A stretch of 61,591 bases of DNA from positions 1-61,591 of the forward strand of contig CAZHBH010000004.1 of the NCBI GenBank assembly GCA_964530525.1, given 5' to 3'. Origin of the DNA: CAYNQN01 sp964530525 (lineage in GTDB: Bacteria; Actinomycetota; Acidimicrobiia; Acidimicrobiales; Acidimicrobilacustridaceae). Positions 25,095-33,769 of the stretch are shown piece after piece. The notes under the pieces were generated by a model. The model searched no databases. It was not told the origin of the DNA and was given only the letters and a program-made list of their open reading frames with translations. Position numbers and translations under genes: made by a program. Numbering within the stretch: position 1 is the first letter of the stretch; each line of letters starts with the position of its first letter.

Positions 25095-25862
25095 TCAGGG
25101 CCGCACCGTGACACCGCGCTCGGCCATGTAGCGCTTCGCCTCTGCCACGGTGTGCTCACCGAAGTGGAAGATGGAGGCGGCCAGGACCGCGTCCGCCCTA
25201 CCCTCGGTGATGCCCTCCACCAGGTGCTCAAGGCGACCGACACCGCCGCTCGCGATCACGGGCACGCTCACCGCCGAGCTCACGGCGGCCGTGAGCTGGA
25301 GGTCGAAGCCGTCGCGGGTTCCGTCGCGGTCCATAGAGGTGAGGAGGATCTCGCCGGCGCCGCGCTCGGTCGCCTCTGTGGCCCACTCCACGGCGTCTCG
25401 GCCGGTGGGCGTTCGACCCCCGTGGCTGAAGGCCTCCCAGCAGCGTTCCCCGCTCTCCGCCGCCCTGGCGTCGATCGCCACCACCACGCACTGGGCCCCG
25501 AACTCCGCCGACAGCTCGCTCACCAGCTCGGGACGCTGCAGCGCAGACGTGTTCACGGAGACCTTGTCGGCGCCGGCGCGCAGCAGGCGGCGAGCGTCGT
25601 CGACGCTCCGGATGCCACCGCCGATCGTGAAGGGTATGAACACCTGCTCGGCGGTTCGTCGCACGACGTCCACGATCGTGTCGCGGGCGTCGCTGGAGGC
25701 GGTGATGTCGAGGAACACCAGCTCGTCGGCTCCCTCGGCGTCGTAGCGCGCTGCGAGCTCCACGGGGTCGCCGGCGTCTCGGAGGCCGACGAAGTTCACG
25801 CCCTTGACCACTCGACCTGCGTCCACGTCGAGGCAGGGGATGATCCGCGCTGTCCTAGGCAC
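25095..25862 (-). CDS. hisF: Imidazole glycerol phosphate synthase, cyclase subunit
   Basis: 255 aa TIM barrel. It starts ARIIPCLDVDAGRVVKGVNF, with the catalytic Asp in CLDVD and the second Asp in SMDRDGTRDGFD, plus TIGGGIRSVDDA and VIASGGVG for phosphate binding. With HisH it makes IGP and AICAR from PRFAR. GTG start at 25862; the first 8 bases overlap the end of hisA. It is the last gene of the minus-strand operon hisD-C-B-H-A-F. hisI, normally next, is 13.6 kb away on the other strand. Confidence 0.95.
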   Translation of the reverse strand: MPRTARIIPCLDVDAGRVVKGVNFVGLRDAGDPVELAARYDAEGADELVFLDITASSDARDTIVDVVRRTAEQVFIPFTIGGGIRSVDDARRLLRAGADKVSVNTSALQRPELVSELSAEFGAQCVVVAIDARAAESGERCWEAFSHGGRTPTGRDAVEWATEATERGAGEILLTSMDRDGTRDGFDLQLTAAVSSAVSVPVIASGGVGRLEHLVEGITEGRADAVLAASIFHFGEHTVAEAKRYMAERGVTVRP

Positions 25863-26601
25863 GGGTGGTCCCCTCCGCGTCGGCGAGGCGATCGAGCGCC
25901 TCGCTCACGGTGAAGCGCCCTTCGTAGAGCGCCCTTCCGACGATGGCGCCGGCGAGGCGCTTGCCCGCCACCTCGAGGTTCGCCAACGACTCCAGGTCGT
26001 CGAGAGATCCCACGCCACCGCTCGCGATCACCTCGACGCCGGTCGATCCCAGCACCTCGGCCAGACCCGAGACGTCGGGACCCTCCATGGTGCCGTCGCG
26101 CCCGATCTCGGTGACCACGAACGCCGACACGCCGTCGCCGCTGAAGCGGTGAACCAGATCCAACAGGTCGTGACCCGACCCGCGCTCCCAGCCTCGCACC
26201 GCCACCTGGCGCCCTCGGGCGTCGAGGCCCACGGCAACAGGGAAGCTCGACGCGAGCTCGGCGACGAGCTCCGGCTGCTCGACGGCCACCGTGCCCAGCA
26301 CGACGCGCGCCACGCCCGCATCGACGAGCTCCTCGACGGCCTCGACGTCCCTGATGCCTCCCCCTGCCTGCACCGGGATGTCGACGGCTTCGGCGATGCG
26401 TCCGATCGCGACTCGGTTGGCGGCCTCGCCCGTGCGGGCTCCGTCGAGGTCGACGACGTGGATCCACGCGGCGCCCTGCTCGGCGAACGAGATCGCCTGG
26501 GCGACGGGATCCTCTCCGTAGACGGTCTCGCGGTCGAAGTCGCCCTGGTGGAGGCGCACGCAACGTCCTTCACGCAGATCTATGGCCGGGTAGAGCTCCA
26601 T
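25855..26601 (-). CDS. hisA: ProFAR isomerase HisA
   Basis: 248 aa. LYPAIDLREGRCVRLHQGDFDRETVYGEDPVAQA carries the first catalytic Asp; VQAGGGIRDVEAVEEL, the second catalytic Asp in EIGRDGTMEGPD, and VIASGGVGSLDDL follow. The N-terminal pattern is that of ordinary HisA. Many actinobacteria use a bifunctional PriA that also replaces TrpF, but here a separate trpF exists at 42506, so this copy is probably specialised for histidine synthesis. Confidence 0.93.
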   Translation of the reverse strand: MELYPAIDLREGRCVRLHQGDFDRETVYGEDPVAQAISFAEQGAAWIHVVDLDGARTGEAANRVAIGRIAEAVDIPVQAGGGIRDVEAVEELVDAGVARVVLGTVAVEQPELVAELASSFPVAVGLDARGRQVAVRGWERGSGHDLLDLVHRFSGDGVSAFVVTEIGRDGTMEGPDVSGLAEVLGSTGVEVIASGGVGSLDDLESLANLEVAGKRLAGAIVGRALYEGRFTVSEALDRLADAEGTTRA

Positions 26602-27213
26602 TCAGGTGCCTCCCGCGAGCCTCACGAAGCGCGAGAGGATGTCGAGCCCCGCCTGGCCGGACTTCTCGGGGTGGAACTGCGTGGCCATCACGTTCCCGCG
26701 CTCGGCGGCCGCCACGACCCTGCCCCCGTAGTCGCACGCGGCGACCGTGTCGATGCCGTCGCCGGGCGCGTAGCTGTGCACGAAGTAGACCCAGTGCCTC
26801 TCACCGACATCGCCCAGAAGGCGGGAGTGGCGCTCCACCGTGAGCTCGTTCCACTGCATCTGCGGGTGCTTCACGCCCTCGGGGAGGCGTACGACGGTTC
26901 CCTCCAGCACCCCCAGGCCGGGGCGACCGGGCGCCTCTTCGGATGCCTCGTAGAGCATCTGCATCCCCACGCAGATCCCCAGGAACGGCTTGCCGCTCAC
27001 GGCGGCATCGTGAGCCACCACGTCGAGCCCGCGTGCAGCGAGAGCTTCCATGCACGGTCCGAAAGCGCCGACACCGGGCAGCACCACCGCGTCGGCACCT
27101 GCCACCACGGAGGGGTCGTCGGTGAGCTGGACATCGGCACCCAGGTGCTGCAACGCCTTCTGTGCGGAGCGCAGGTTCCCGATGCCGTAGTCGAGAACGG
27201 CGATCCGCGTCAT
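26602..27213 (-). CDS. hisH: Imidazole glycerol phosphate synthase, glutaminase subunit
   Basis: 203 aa class I glutamine amidotransferase. VLDYGIGNLRSAQKAL at the N-terminus, nucleophile Cys in GICVGMQMLYEAS, and the His-Glu pair in FHPEKSG complete the triad. It supplies ammonia to HisF. Start overlaps the hisB stop by four bases (ATGA); its stop directly abuts the hisA start. Confidence 0.95.
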   Translation of the reverse strand: MTRIAVLDYGIGNLRSAQKALQHLGADVQLTDDPSVVAGADAVVLPGVGAFGPCMEALAARGLDVVAHDAAVSGKPFLGICVGMQMLYEASEEAPGRPGLGVLEGTVVRLPEGVKHPQMQWNELTVERHSRLLGDVGERHWVYFVHSYAPGDGIDTVAACDYGGRVVAAAERGNVMATQFHPEKSGQAGLDILSRFVRLAGGT

Positions 27214-27812
27214 CCGAGGGTGCCCTTGGTGGAGGGCACTCCCTCGCCCTCGACGCGCACCGCGTCGCGAAGAGAGCGCGCCACGGACTTGAAGGTCGCC
27301 TCCACGATGTGGTGGGTGTTGCGTCCGCGCACCAGCGAGATGTGCAGCGTGACGGCCGCGGCCGTGACGAAGGCCCTCCAGAACTCCTCCACCAGCTGGG
27401 GATCGAAGGGGGGGTCCCCGAGGATCTTCTCGCCGGGGAAGTCGACCTCGTAGAACAGGAAGGGGCGGCCCGAGAGGTCGAGGGCCACGTCCACGAGGGC
27501 CTCGTCGAGAGGGACCCGGCACGACGCGAACCGGCGCACGCCGGCCTTGTCGCCCAGCGCCTCACGCATCGCCTCTCCGAGGGCGATCCCGGTGTCCTCC
27601 ACGGTGTGGTGCGCGTCGATCTCGAGGTCGCCCTGGGCGCGCACGACCATGTCGAAGGCCCCGTGCCTACCCAGCTGCGAGATCATGTGGTCGAAGAACG
27701 GGATGCCGGTGCTCACCTCCACCAGACCAGAGCCGTCGAGAGACAGCTCTATCTCGATGTCGGTCTCCTTCGTGGTCCGGCGCTTCGACGCCACCCGCGA
27801 ACTGCTCAACAC
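27210..27812 (-). CDS. hisB: Imidazoleglycerol-phosphate dehydratase
   Basis: 200 aa monofunctional HisB without the phosphatase domain. Metal-binding motifs are FFDHMISQLGRHG, DIDA-type DLEIDAHHTVEDTGIALGEA and RNTHHIVEATFKS. GTG start at 27812 overlaps the hisC stop by 7 bases. Dehydrates IGP to imidazole acetol phosphate. Confidence 0.95.
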   Translation of the reverse strand: MLSSSRVASKRRTTKETDIEIELSLDGSGLVEVSTGIPFFDHMISQLGRHGAFDMVVRAQGDLEIDAHHTVEDTGIALGEAMREALGDKAGVRRFASCRVPLDEALVDVALDLSGRPFLFYEVDFPGEKILGDPPFDPQLVEEFWRAFVTAAAVTLHISLVRGRNTHHIVEATFKSVARSLRDAVRVEGEGVPSTKGTLG

Positions 27813-28894
27813 AGCACCTCCTCGAGAGCGGTCAGGAACGCGTCGTCCTCGACCTCCGTACCGATCGTCACCCGCAGGCAGCCTTCCAGGCGAGGCCACG
27901 ACGAGCAGTCGCGCACGAGCACCGAGCGCTCCAGCAGGCCTTCCCAGACGCGCCGTCCCACGTCGGCAGCATCCTGGCCATCGCCCACCTCGGGCCTGAA
28001 GAGCACGAAGTTGGCGCCCGACGGCCACACCTCAACCGGCAGCTCGGCGAGCCCGGCCACCAGGCGCTCGCGCTCGGACACCAGGCCGGCGACGCGCCTC
28101 TCCATCTCGCCTACGTGGTTCAGGGCGAGCACTCCGGCTCGCTGCTTGAGGGCGTCGAGGTGGTAGGGGAGCACGACCTTGGAGAGCTGCTCGGTGAGCC
28201 AGCTGGGCCCCACCAGGTAGCCCAGGCGTGCAGCGGCCATCGACCACGTCTTCGAGAAGGTGCGGGTGACCACCAGAGGAGTCTCGTCTGAGATCAGATC
28301 CAGGGAGGACCACGGGGAGAACTGCCCGTAGGCCTCGTCGACCACCAGCAGGCAGTCACGGCCGGCGACGGCTTCGAGCACGGCTCGGACCGTCTCCTCT
28401 CCGTCGACCACCCCCGTGGGGTTGTTGGGAGAGCACAGGAATGCGACCGAAGGCCGGGCATCGTCGAGGACTCTCACGACCTCGTCGAGGTCGATCCGGA
28501 AGGCGTCGTCGCGCTCGCCTTCCACCACCTCCGCCCCGGTGATGCGGGCGATGTGGCCGTGCAGCGCGTAGGTGGGCTCCCACACGGCGACCTTCCGGCC
28601 GGGGCCGCCGTAGGCGAGGAGCAGGCACTGCAGCACCTCGTTCGAGCCGTTCGCAGCGAAGACGCGCTCGGGAACGGTTCCGTGGAACGTCGCTATGGCT
28701 TCCCGCAGCTGACTGGCAGAGCGGTCGGGGTACCGGTTCCAGGGGGTCTCGGTGACAGCGCGGGCCAGCTCCTGCTCCCAGCCGGAGGGGGGCGGGAAGG
28801 GCGACTCGTTCGTGTTGAGGCGCACGGACACGTCGACCTGGGGGGAGTGGTACGCCTCCATGAGGCCGAGGGCCTCTCGGGGTGGCACGGTCAT
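27806..28894 (-). CDS. hisC: Histidinol-phosphate aminotransferase
   Basis: 362 aa fold-type I PLP enzyme. It has VRLNTNESPFPPP, NRYPDRSASQLREAIA, CSPNNPTG, VVDEAYGQFS and the PLP-lysine region RTFSKTWSMAAARLGY. The ATG at 28894 overlaps the hisD stop by four bases. The reading frame stays open for another 460 codons upstream, but that part is antisense to hisD and not real. Confidence 0.95.
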   Translation of the reverse strand: MTVPPREALGLMEAYHSPQVDVSVRLNTNESPFPPPSGWEQELARAVTETPWNRYPDRSASQLREAIATFHGTVPERVFAANGSNEVLQCLLLAYGGPGRKVAVWEPTYALHGHIARITGAEVVEGERDDAFRIDLDEVVRVLDDARPSVAFLCSPNNPTGVVDGEETVRAVLEAVAGRDCLLVVDEAYGQFSPWSSLDLISDETPLVVTRTFSKTWSMAAARLGYLVGPSWLTEQLSKVVLPYHLDALKQRAGVLALNHVGEMERRVAGLVSERERLVAGLAELPVEVWPSGANFVLFRPEVGDGQDAADVGRRVWEGLLERSVLVRDCSSWPRLEGCLRVTIGTEVEDDAFLTALEEVLC

Positions 28895-30222
28895 CCCAGG
28901 ACCTCGCGGCGGATCTCGACGGACCGGGCGTGCGCGTCCAGACCCTCGGCAAGCGCCAGGGCCTCGACGACGGGCGCCACCTGCTCGAAGCCGGAGCGCT
29001 CCAGCGAGACCACGTGGACCTGCTTTACGAAGTCGTCGACGGTGAGGGCGCCCGAATAGCGCGCCGAGCCGTAGGTGGGCAGCACGTGGCTCGGGCCGGC
29101 TACGTAGTCGCCGATGGAGGCCGGAGCCCAGGGCCCGCAGAACACCGCTCCAGCGTTGCGCACCTCGGGCACCAACGATTCGGGGTCGATGCACATGAGC
29201 TGCAGGTGCTCGGGGGCGATGAAGTTGGCGACCTCCATGGCGGGTCCCGGACCGTCGACTAGGGCGATCCAGCCGCCGCTCTCCAAGGTGGCCTCGATGT
29301 CGGCACGCCTGGGCGCATCCGCCAACTGGTTCCGAACCTCGCGGTCGACCGCATCGGCGAGATCCTCCGACCAGGTGACCAGCCACGCGAGCCCGCTCGG
29401 CCCGTGCTCGGCCTGCACCAGCAGATCGGCGGCTGCCAGCTCGGGAGGAGTGGAGTCGTCCGCCAACACCACGATCTCCGACGGACCGGCGAACGCGGAG
29501 GGCACTCCGACCACCCCGGCGACCTCCCGCTTGGCCACCGCCACGTAGGCGTTGCCCGGGCCTGCGATGACGTCGACGGGCGCTATCGACTCGGTCCCGT
29601 AGGCCATGGCCGCGATCGCCTGCGCACCGCCCACCGCGTAGACCTCCTCGACGCCCGCCACAGCTGCTGCAGCGAGGGTCACGGTGGCAACCCCCCCTTC
29701 GGAGGGGGACCGTCCGCGATCGGAGCCGGACGGGTCGGACCGGTTCGGCATCGGTGGCACGCACAGGGCGATCCCCGCCACGCCGGCGACCTTCGCCGGC
29801 GTCGCCGTCATCAGCACCGTCGACGGGTATGCAGCTCGGCCTCCGGGTACGTAGAGGCCGGCGCGCCCCACGGGCGTGGGCACCGACCGGACCCTCACGC
29901 CGTTCAGCTCGTGGTCGTGGGGCCCTCGGCGCTGGCTCTCGTGGAACCGCCGGATGGCTTCGTGGGCGGTCTCCAAGCTCGCGAGCACGCTCGAGTCCAC
30001 GGCGCCTCGGGCGGCGGAGATCTCCTCGGGTGCCACCCTCAGGTCGTCGAGCTGCACGCCGTCGAAGCGGGCTGTCAGCTCCCGGAGCGCTTCGTCGCCC
30101 CGCTCCCGGACGTCGGCGATGATCTCGCGGACCGACTCGACGGGGTCGTCGCGACCCGCTCCGGGGCGGGGGAGGAGCGACCGGAGATCGGCGCGACCTC
30201 GCAGGTCGAGGCGGTTCAGCAC
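28891..30222 (-). CDS. hisD: Histidinol dehydrogenase with an insertion
   Basis: 443 aa. PVGRAGLYVPGGRAAYPSTVLM, the NAD/zinc region VGGAQAIAAMAYGT, IAGPGNAYVAVAKREV, GPSEIVVLAD, QAEHGP, the catalytic Glu-His in FIAPEHLQL, and GPSHVLPTYGSARYSGAL are all present. Between CVPP and LAAAAVAG (residues ~158-178) there are about 15 residues more than in usual HisD, rich in Ser, Arg, Asp and Gly. Their DNA contains a G/C-run hairpin at 29693-29708. The GTG start at 30222 has TACCTT 7 nt upstream, so the operon message may be leaderless. Confidence 0.92.
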   Translation of the reverse strand: MLNRLDLRGRADLRSLLPRPGAGRDDPVESVREIIADVRERGDEALRELTARFDGVQLDDLRVAPEEISAARGAVDSSVLASLETAHEAIRRFHESQRRGPHDHELNGVRVRSVPTPVGRAGLYVPGGRAAYPSTVLMTATPAKVAGVAGIALCVPPMPNRSDPSGSDRGRSPSEGGVATVTLAAAAVAGVEEVYAVGGAQAIAAMAYGTESIAPVDVIAGPGNAYVAVAKREVAGVVGVPSAFAGPSEIVVLADDSTPPELAAADLLVQAEHGPSGLAWLVTWSEDLADAVDREVRNQLADAPRRADIEATLESGGWIALVDGPGPAMEVANFIAPEHLQLMCIDPESLVPEVRNAGAVFCGPWAPASIGDYVAGPSHVLPTYGSARYSGALTVDDFVKQVHVVSLERSGFEQVAPVVEALALAEGLDAHARSVEIRREVLG

Positions 30223-30229
30223 GGCGCCC

Positions 30230-30235
30230 AAGGTA
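30230..30235 (-). promoter_or_regulatory. Candidate -10 element of the his operon
   Basis: TACCTT on the minus strand, 7 nt before the GTG of hisD. If used, the message has almost no 5' leader, so an attenuator upstream of hisD is unlikely. Confidence 0.45.
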
Positions 30236-30292
30236 GCTGGCCCACCTGGCAGCCCCTGCACGCGTTCGTCGGCTTCGCCACCCCAAAACTGA

Positions 30293-30318
30293 AGCCGGCG
30301 CCCCGAAGGGCGCCGGCT
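30293..30318 (-). terminator. UUCG-tetraloop terminator between nth and hisD
   Basis: A perfect 11-bp stem, AGCCGGCGCCC (30293-30303) with GGGCGCCGGCT (30308-30318). Read on the minus strand the loop is TTCG closed by C-G, a very stable tetraloop, and TTTT follows five bases later. It lies downstream of nth and upstream of the hisD promoter, so it most likely ends the nth transcript. The rest of 30223-30474 holds a few short inverted repeats (CCAGGT/ACCTGG) and no gene I can support. Confidence 0.7.
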
Positions 30319-30459
30319 CGGCGACACTGGGCGGCGGATCCCAGACGTGTCGCCAGGTACCAGGTGGCGGGAACCTGGTGGGATCAAGTTAGTCGGGAAG
30401 GGCGGGTGCGTGCATCCTCGGGTGCCACGGGAAATGGCACGAACTGCCATGTTTTCCTT

Positions 30460-30480
30460 GTCTGATCGCTGGGATCAGAC
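30460..30480 (-). terminator. Hairpin overlapping the nth stop codon
   Basis: GTCTGATC (30460-30467) pairs perfectly with GATCAGAC (30473-30480) around GCTGG. The TGA of nth lies in one arm. No T-run; it may act with the stronger hairpin downstream. Confidence 0.4.
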
Positions 30481-31116
30481 CCTGGAGCTGGGGCAGTAGT
30501 CGGACAGCACGCACTCCTCGCACCGGGGGCGCCGCGCGATGCACACCTGGCGGCCGTGGAGGATGAGCCGGAGGCTGAACACGCCCCACTCCGACGGCGG
30601 GAGCATCCCGTTGAGGTCGTGCTCTATCCGCACGGGGTCCAACTCGGTCGTCAGGCCGAGCAGGCGCGAGAGCCTGGTCACGTGCGTGTCCACGGGCAGG
30701 CCAGGGAGCCCCAGGGCCACGCTCCGCACGACGTTGGCGGTCTTGCGGCCCACGCCCGGGATGGTGACGAGGTCCTCCATGGCGCCGGGCACCTCTCCGT
30801 CGAAGCGTTCCACGAGCGCGTCGGCCATCCCCAGGAGGCTGCGGGTCTTGTTCCTGTAGAACCCCGTTGATCGGATGATCTCCTCCACCTCTTCGGGGTC
30901 GGCCTGGGCGAGGTCGTCGGGGGTTGGGTACTTGGCGAAGAGCACCGGGGTGACCATGTTGACCCGGGCGTCGGTGCACTGGGCCGAAAGGATGGTGGCC
31001 GCGAGCAGCTCGTAGGGGTTGCGGTGGTCCAGGGCGCAGGCCGCGTCCGGGTACTCGGTCGCCAGCCTCTTCGCCGTCTCGACGGCGCGGCCCTTCGGAG
31101 TCCTCGGTCGGCCCAT
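30475..31116 (-). CDS. nth: Endonuclease III
   Basis: 213 aa bifunctional DNA glycosylase/AP lyase for oxidised pyrimidines. The helix-hairpin-helix IPGVGRKTANVV includes the catalytic Lys, and the catalytic Asp is in PVDTHVTRLSRLLGL. A C-terminal Fe-S cluster motif CIARRPRCEECVLSDYC fits C-x6-C-x2-C-x5-C. The ATG at 31116 has TAGCCT 7 nt upstream (31124-31129 complement), pointing to a leaderless message; an ATG at 31140 is also in frame. Confidence 0.95.
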   Translation of the reverse strand: MGRPRTPKGRAVETAKRLATEYPDAACALDHRNPYELLAATILSAQCTDARVNMVTPVLFAKYPTPDDLAQADPEEVEEIIRSTGFYRNKTRSLLGMADALVERFDGEVPGAMEDLVTIPGVGRKTANVVRSVALGLPGLPVDTHVTRLSRLLGLTTELDPVRIEHDLNGMLPPSEWGVFSLRLILHGRQVCIARRPRCEECVLSDYCPSSRV

Positions 31117-31186
31117 CACCCGGAGGCTATTGGGCCCCATCCCGCCCTGGCCCCGATCGACCGTACGGCCACCTACTGTGCTGGAG

Positions 31187-31897
31187 GTGATCGAGCTCAT
31201 CGTTGATCCCCCCAGCGCGCTCGACGGGCCCGAGCGAGCGGCTGTGACCGATGCGATCGAGGCCGCCCAAGACTTCGCCCTGGCGGCGAGCGTGGCCCGA
31301 GAGCGGGGGGCCAGCGCCCTGACCGTTGCGATCGAGCCGGCGTCCTCGCTCCACGACGAGGCTGCAGCGGATGCAGGCTTCGAGGTTGTCCGAGAGATCC
31401 TCCAACTGCGCAGGTCGCTGCCCATGGACGACCCCGGAGAGCTGCCGACCCGGGCCTTCGTGCCCGGCGTCGACGAAGAGGCCTGGCTGGAGGTGAACAA
31501 CCGGGCGTTCGCCTGGCACCCGGACCAGGGAGGCTGGGACGTCGAGCAGCTGCGCGATCGCCAGGCGGAGCCCTGGTTCGACCCCGACGGGTTCCTCCTG
31601 CACGAGCGCACCGACGACTCGGGAGCTGCGAGGCTCGCAGGCTTCTGCTGGACGAAGGTCCACGAGGAGCTCGATCCACCGGTGGGGGAGATCTACGTGA
31701 TCGGGATCGATCCCGATCTCCAGGGCCACGGCCTGGGGCGGAAGCTCACGCTCGCGGGGCTGGACTGGCTCGCCCGCCAGGGCATCGGCAAGGCGATGCT
31801 GTACGTGGAGGCCGACAACATCCCCGCGAGGGCCCTCTACGAGGATCTCGGCTTCGAGGTCCACCAGTCGCATCGTCGCTACGCGGTCTCCTTCTGA
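31187..31897 (+). CDS. mshD: Mycothiol synthase-like GNAT acetyltransferase
   Basis: 236 aa. The C-terminal GNAT domain (GEIYVIGIDPDLQGHGLGRKL, MLYVEADNIPARALYEDLGFEV) closely matches the active acetyltransferase domain of MshD, which acetylates Cys-GlcN-Ins to finish mycothiol. NRAFAWHPDQGGW is also typical of MshD. The protein is about 60-70 residues shorter than mycobacterial MshD because the N-terminal GNAT-like half is reduced. The GTG at 31187 is chosen because TACTGT lies 7 nt upstream; GTG 31178 is the alternative. With mca at the left end, this supports a mycothiol producer. Confidence 0.8.
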   Translation: MIELIVDPPSALDGPERAAVTDAIEAAQDFALAASVARERGASALTVAIEPASSLHDEAAADAGFEVVREILQLRRSLPMDDPGELPTRAFVPGVDEEAWLEVNNRAFAWHPDQGGWDVEQLRDRQAEPWFDPDGFLLHERTDDSGAARLAGFCWTKVHEELDPPVGEIYVIGIDPDLQGHGLGRKLTLAGLDWLARQGIGKAMLYVEADNIPARALYEDLGFEVHQSHRRYAVSF

Positions 31898-31955
31898 GGC
31901 TCGAAGGGGCAAGACCACGGGAGGCATCGGCGCTCGCGCCTGCAACAATGGCCCG

Positions 31956-32324
31956 ATGGAGACCCGCCGTTGGACCAACCCCTCCCAGCCTCAGACGCTC
32001 TACATCGCGGTCATCCTCCTGTACGTGAACGCAGCGATGTCCCTGCTCTTCGGCGGCTTCCTGAGCATCATCGGACTCCTGCTCATCGTCGGCGACGTGG
32101 CCGCCGGCCTGGGCATCGCCAACGAGAAGCGCTGGGGCTACCTCCTCGGCGTAGGCGTTGCGTCCATCGGCGTGCTCTTCGCAGTGGGGCTCCCCGTGGT
32201 GCTCGACGGGGTCGGTGCCCTCCTCAGACCGGCGGTCCTCATAGGAGCGATCTTCCCTGTGGCCCTCTTCGCGCTGCTCGTCCACCCCATGAGCCGCGAC
32301 TACCAGCGCGTCTGGTTCAAGTAG
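31956..32324 (+). CDS. Small integral membrane protein, 122 aa
   Basis: Three to four hydrophobic segments (LYIAVILLYVNAAMSLLFGG, IIGLLLIVGDVAAGLG, YLLGVGVASIGVLFAVGL, VLIGAIFPVALFALLVHP) with short polar loops and a basic C-terminus. No family recognised. AACAAT ends 6 nt before the ATG, so it may be leaderless. The 58 bp before it and the 59 bp after it hold nothing else I can identify. Confidence 0.65.
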   Translation: METRRWTNPSQPQTLYIAVILLYVNAAMSLLFGGFLSIIGLLLIVGDVAAGLGIANEKRWGYLLGVGVASIGVLFAVGLPVVLDGVGALLRPAVLIGAIFPVALFALLVHPMSRDYQRVWFK

Positions 32325-32383
32325 TCGCGGAGGATCGTCGGCGGGGTTTGTGCCCGGCCCCGAGCTGAGAGAACATCGTTGCC

Positions 32384-32845
32384 ATGACGACGACCGTGAA
32401 GGGAACAGCCGGCCTCAAGGAGCTAGTGGGCCAGCACCTCGGCTACAGCGACTGGCTCGAGATCAGCCAGGAGCGCGTGAACCAGTTCGCCGACGCGACC
32501 GGTGATCACCAGTGGATCCACGTCGACCCCGAGCGTGCCGCCAAGGAGAGCCCCTTCGGGGGGGCGATCGCCCACGGCTACCTCACCATCTCGCTGGGTC
32601 CGGCCCTCATGCCCCAGATCATGAAGGTCACCGACGTGCGCATGGCGGTGAACTACGGCTGCGGCAAGGTCCGCTTCCCCTCACCGGTGCCCGTGGGCTC
32701 CAAGCTCCGTCTCGGTGCTGTGCTCGACAAGATCGAGGACATCGGCGGCGGTGGCGTCCAGGTGTACATGACGTTCACCTTCGAGGTCGAGGGTGCGGCC
32801 AAGCCCTCGTGCGTCGCGGAGATCATCTTCCGCTACTACGACTGA
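32384..32845 (+). CDS. MaoC-family (R)-enoyl-CoA hydratase
   Basis: 153 aa single hot-dog domain. The hydratase signature is ADATGDHQWIHVDPERA with catalytic Asp and His, followed by GGAIAHGYLTISL and NYGCGKVRFPSPVPVGSKLRL. Proteins of this size and pattern (for example mycobacterial Rv0130) hydrate (R)-enoyl-CoA or enoyl-ACP. It may serve the acyl-CoA pathways in this region; no KstR box was seen before it. Confidence 0.85.
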   Translation: MTTTVKGTAGLKELVGQHLGYSDWLEISQERVNQFADATGDHQWIHVDPERAAKESPFGGAIAHGYLTISLGPALMPQIMKVTDVRMAVNYGCGKVRFPSPVPVGSKLRLGAVLDKIEDIGGGGVQVYMTFTFEVEGAAKPSCVAEIIFRYYD

Positions 32846-32872
32846 GCGCTGCGCCAGAGGGGACGCCCGGCG

Positions 32873-33625
32873 CTACCCCACGAGGAGGCGCACGGCCGTC
32901 GCCAACCCGAGAACGATCACCACGGCCCTGAGCGCCAGCGAGGGCATGCGCAGAGCCAACCGCGCACCCAGCAGTCCGCCTGCCAGGCTCGTGGCTGCCA
33001 TGGTCCCTGCTGCCGACCAGTCGACCGGGGCCGCCACCACGAAGGCGATGGCTGCCACGGTCGACCCCAGGAGCACCGCAGCGCTTCTAACGGCATTGGT
33101 CCGGTTGAGGTTCCCCGACACCGTGAGCCCGAACACCGCCAGGAGGATCACGCCGAGGCCTGCACCGAAGTAGGCGCCGTACACGCTCGCGCCGAACGTC
33201 GCCACCTGCCGGGCCACCACGTGCGACCGGGCCGTGCCTGGGGCGTAGCGAAGGCGTCGGACGATGAACGGCTGGGCTGCGAACAGGGCGCACGAGAAGA
33301 TCAGCAGGTAAGGGACCACCGCTCGGAACGAGTCGCCGGGCAGCACCAGCAGGAGGATGGCGCCCAACACCTCTCCCGGCACGATCACCCAAGCCAGAGA
33401 GCGCAGGAGGGCCCCCTGGTCCGCGAGCATCCTTCGGAAGCCGATGGTTCCGCCCAGGTATCCCGGCCAGATGCCGACGGCCGAGGTGACGTTGGCGGTC
33501 ACGGGCGCGTAGCCCAGCGCCAGCAGGGCGGGGAACGACACGAGGGATCCGCCGCCGGCGACGCCGTTGACGACACCTGCACCGAACCCTGCTGAGACCA
33601 GCAGGGCGACCTCGCCCAGGCTCAT
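32873..33625 (-). CDS. TauE/SafE-family membrane transporter
   Basis: 250 aa with about eight hydrophobic segments. The repeat hallmark is GFGAGVVNGVAGGGSLVSFPALLALGYAPVTANVTSAVG near the start and GAYFGAGLGVILLAVFG in the second half, both typical of TauE/SafE sulfite/organosulfonate exporters. The substrate is not inferable. The ATG at 33625 has no strong ribosome-binding site. The frame continues open upstream but is antisense to the next gene. Confidence 0.85.
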   Translation of the reverse strand: MSLGEVALLVSAGFGAGVVNGVAGGGSLVSFPALLALGYAPVTANVTSAVGIWPGYLGGTIGFRRMLADQGALLRSLAWVIVPGEVLGAILLLVLPGDSFRAVVPYLLIFSCALFAAQPFIVRRLRYAPGTARSHVVARQVATFGASVYGAYFGAGLGVILLAVFGLTVSGNLNRTNAVRSAAVLLGSTVAAIAFVVAAPVDWSAAGTMAATSLAGGLLGARLALRMPSLALRAVVIVLGLATAVRLLVG

Positions 33626-33769
33626 CGATCGGCCGACCGGTCCACCGGCAAACCATAGAGCGACCCCAGCTCCCGCCCACCGCCACTCCCTGCCTGCGGG
33701 CGTCCGGGTGAATCGGGCGGAACGGGGCCAGGGAAGCTCGGTCGCCGGTTCGTTCGGTACTCTCGGCCC

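Noticed and set aside
25855..26601. Naming HisA as bifunctional PriA
   Set aside because: A complete trpF exists at 42506 and the N-terminal motif is HisA-like.
25804..27453. 549 aa plus-strand ORF across hisA and hisH
   Set aside because: Antisense shadow of genes with complete catalytic motifs; composition is that of a mirrored GC-rich gene.
28895..30286. Long N-terminal extension of the hisC frame
   Set aside because: Overlaps hisD in another frame and has Arg/Gly-rich noise; HisC starts normally at 28894.
30389..30474. Histidine-rich leader peptide or attenuator before hisD
   Set aside because: The only small reading frame, MHAPALPD, has a single His, and a -10 element lies 7 nt before the hisD start, downstream of the hairpins.
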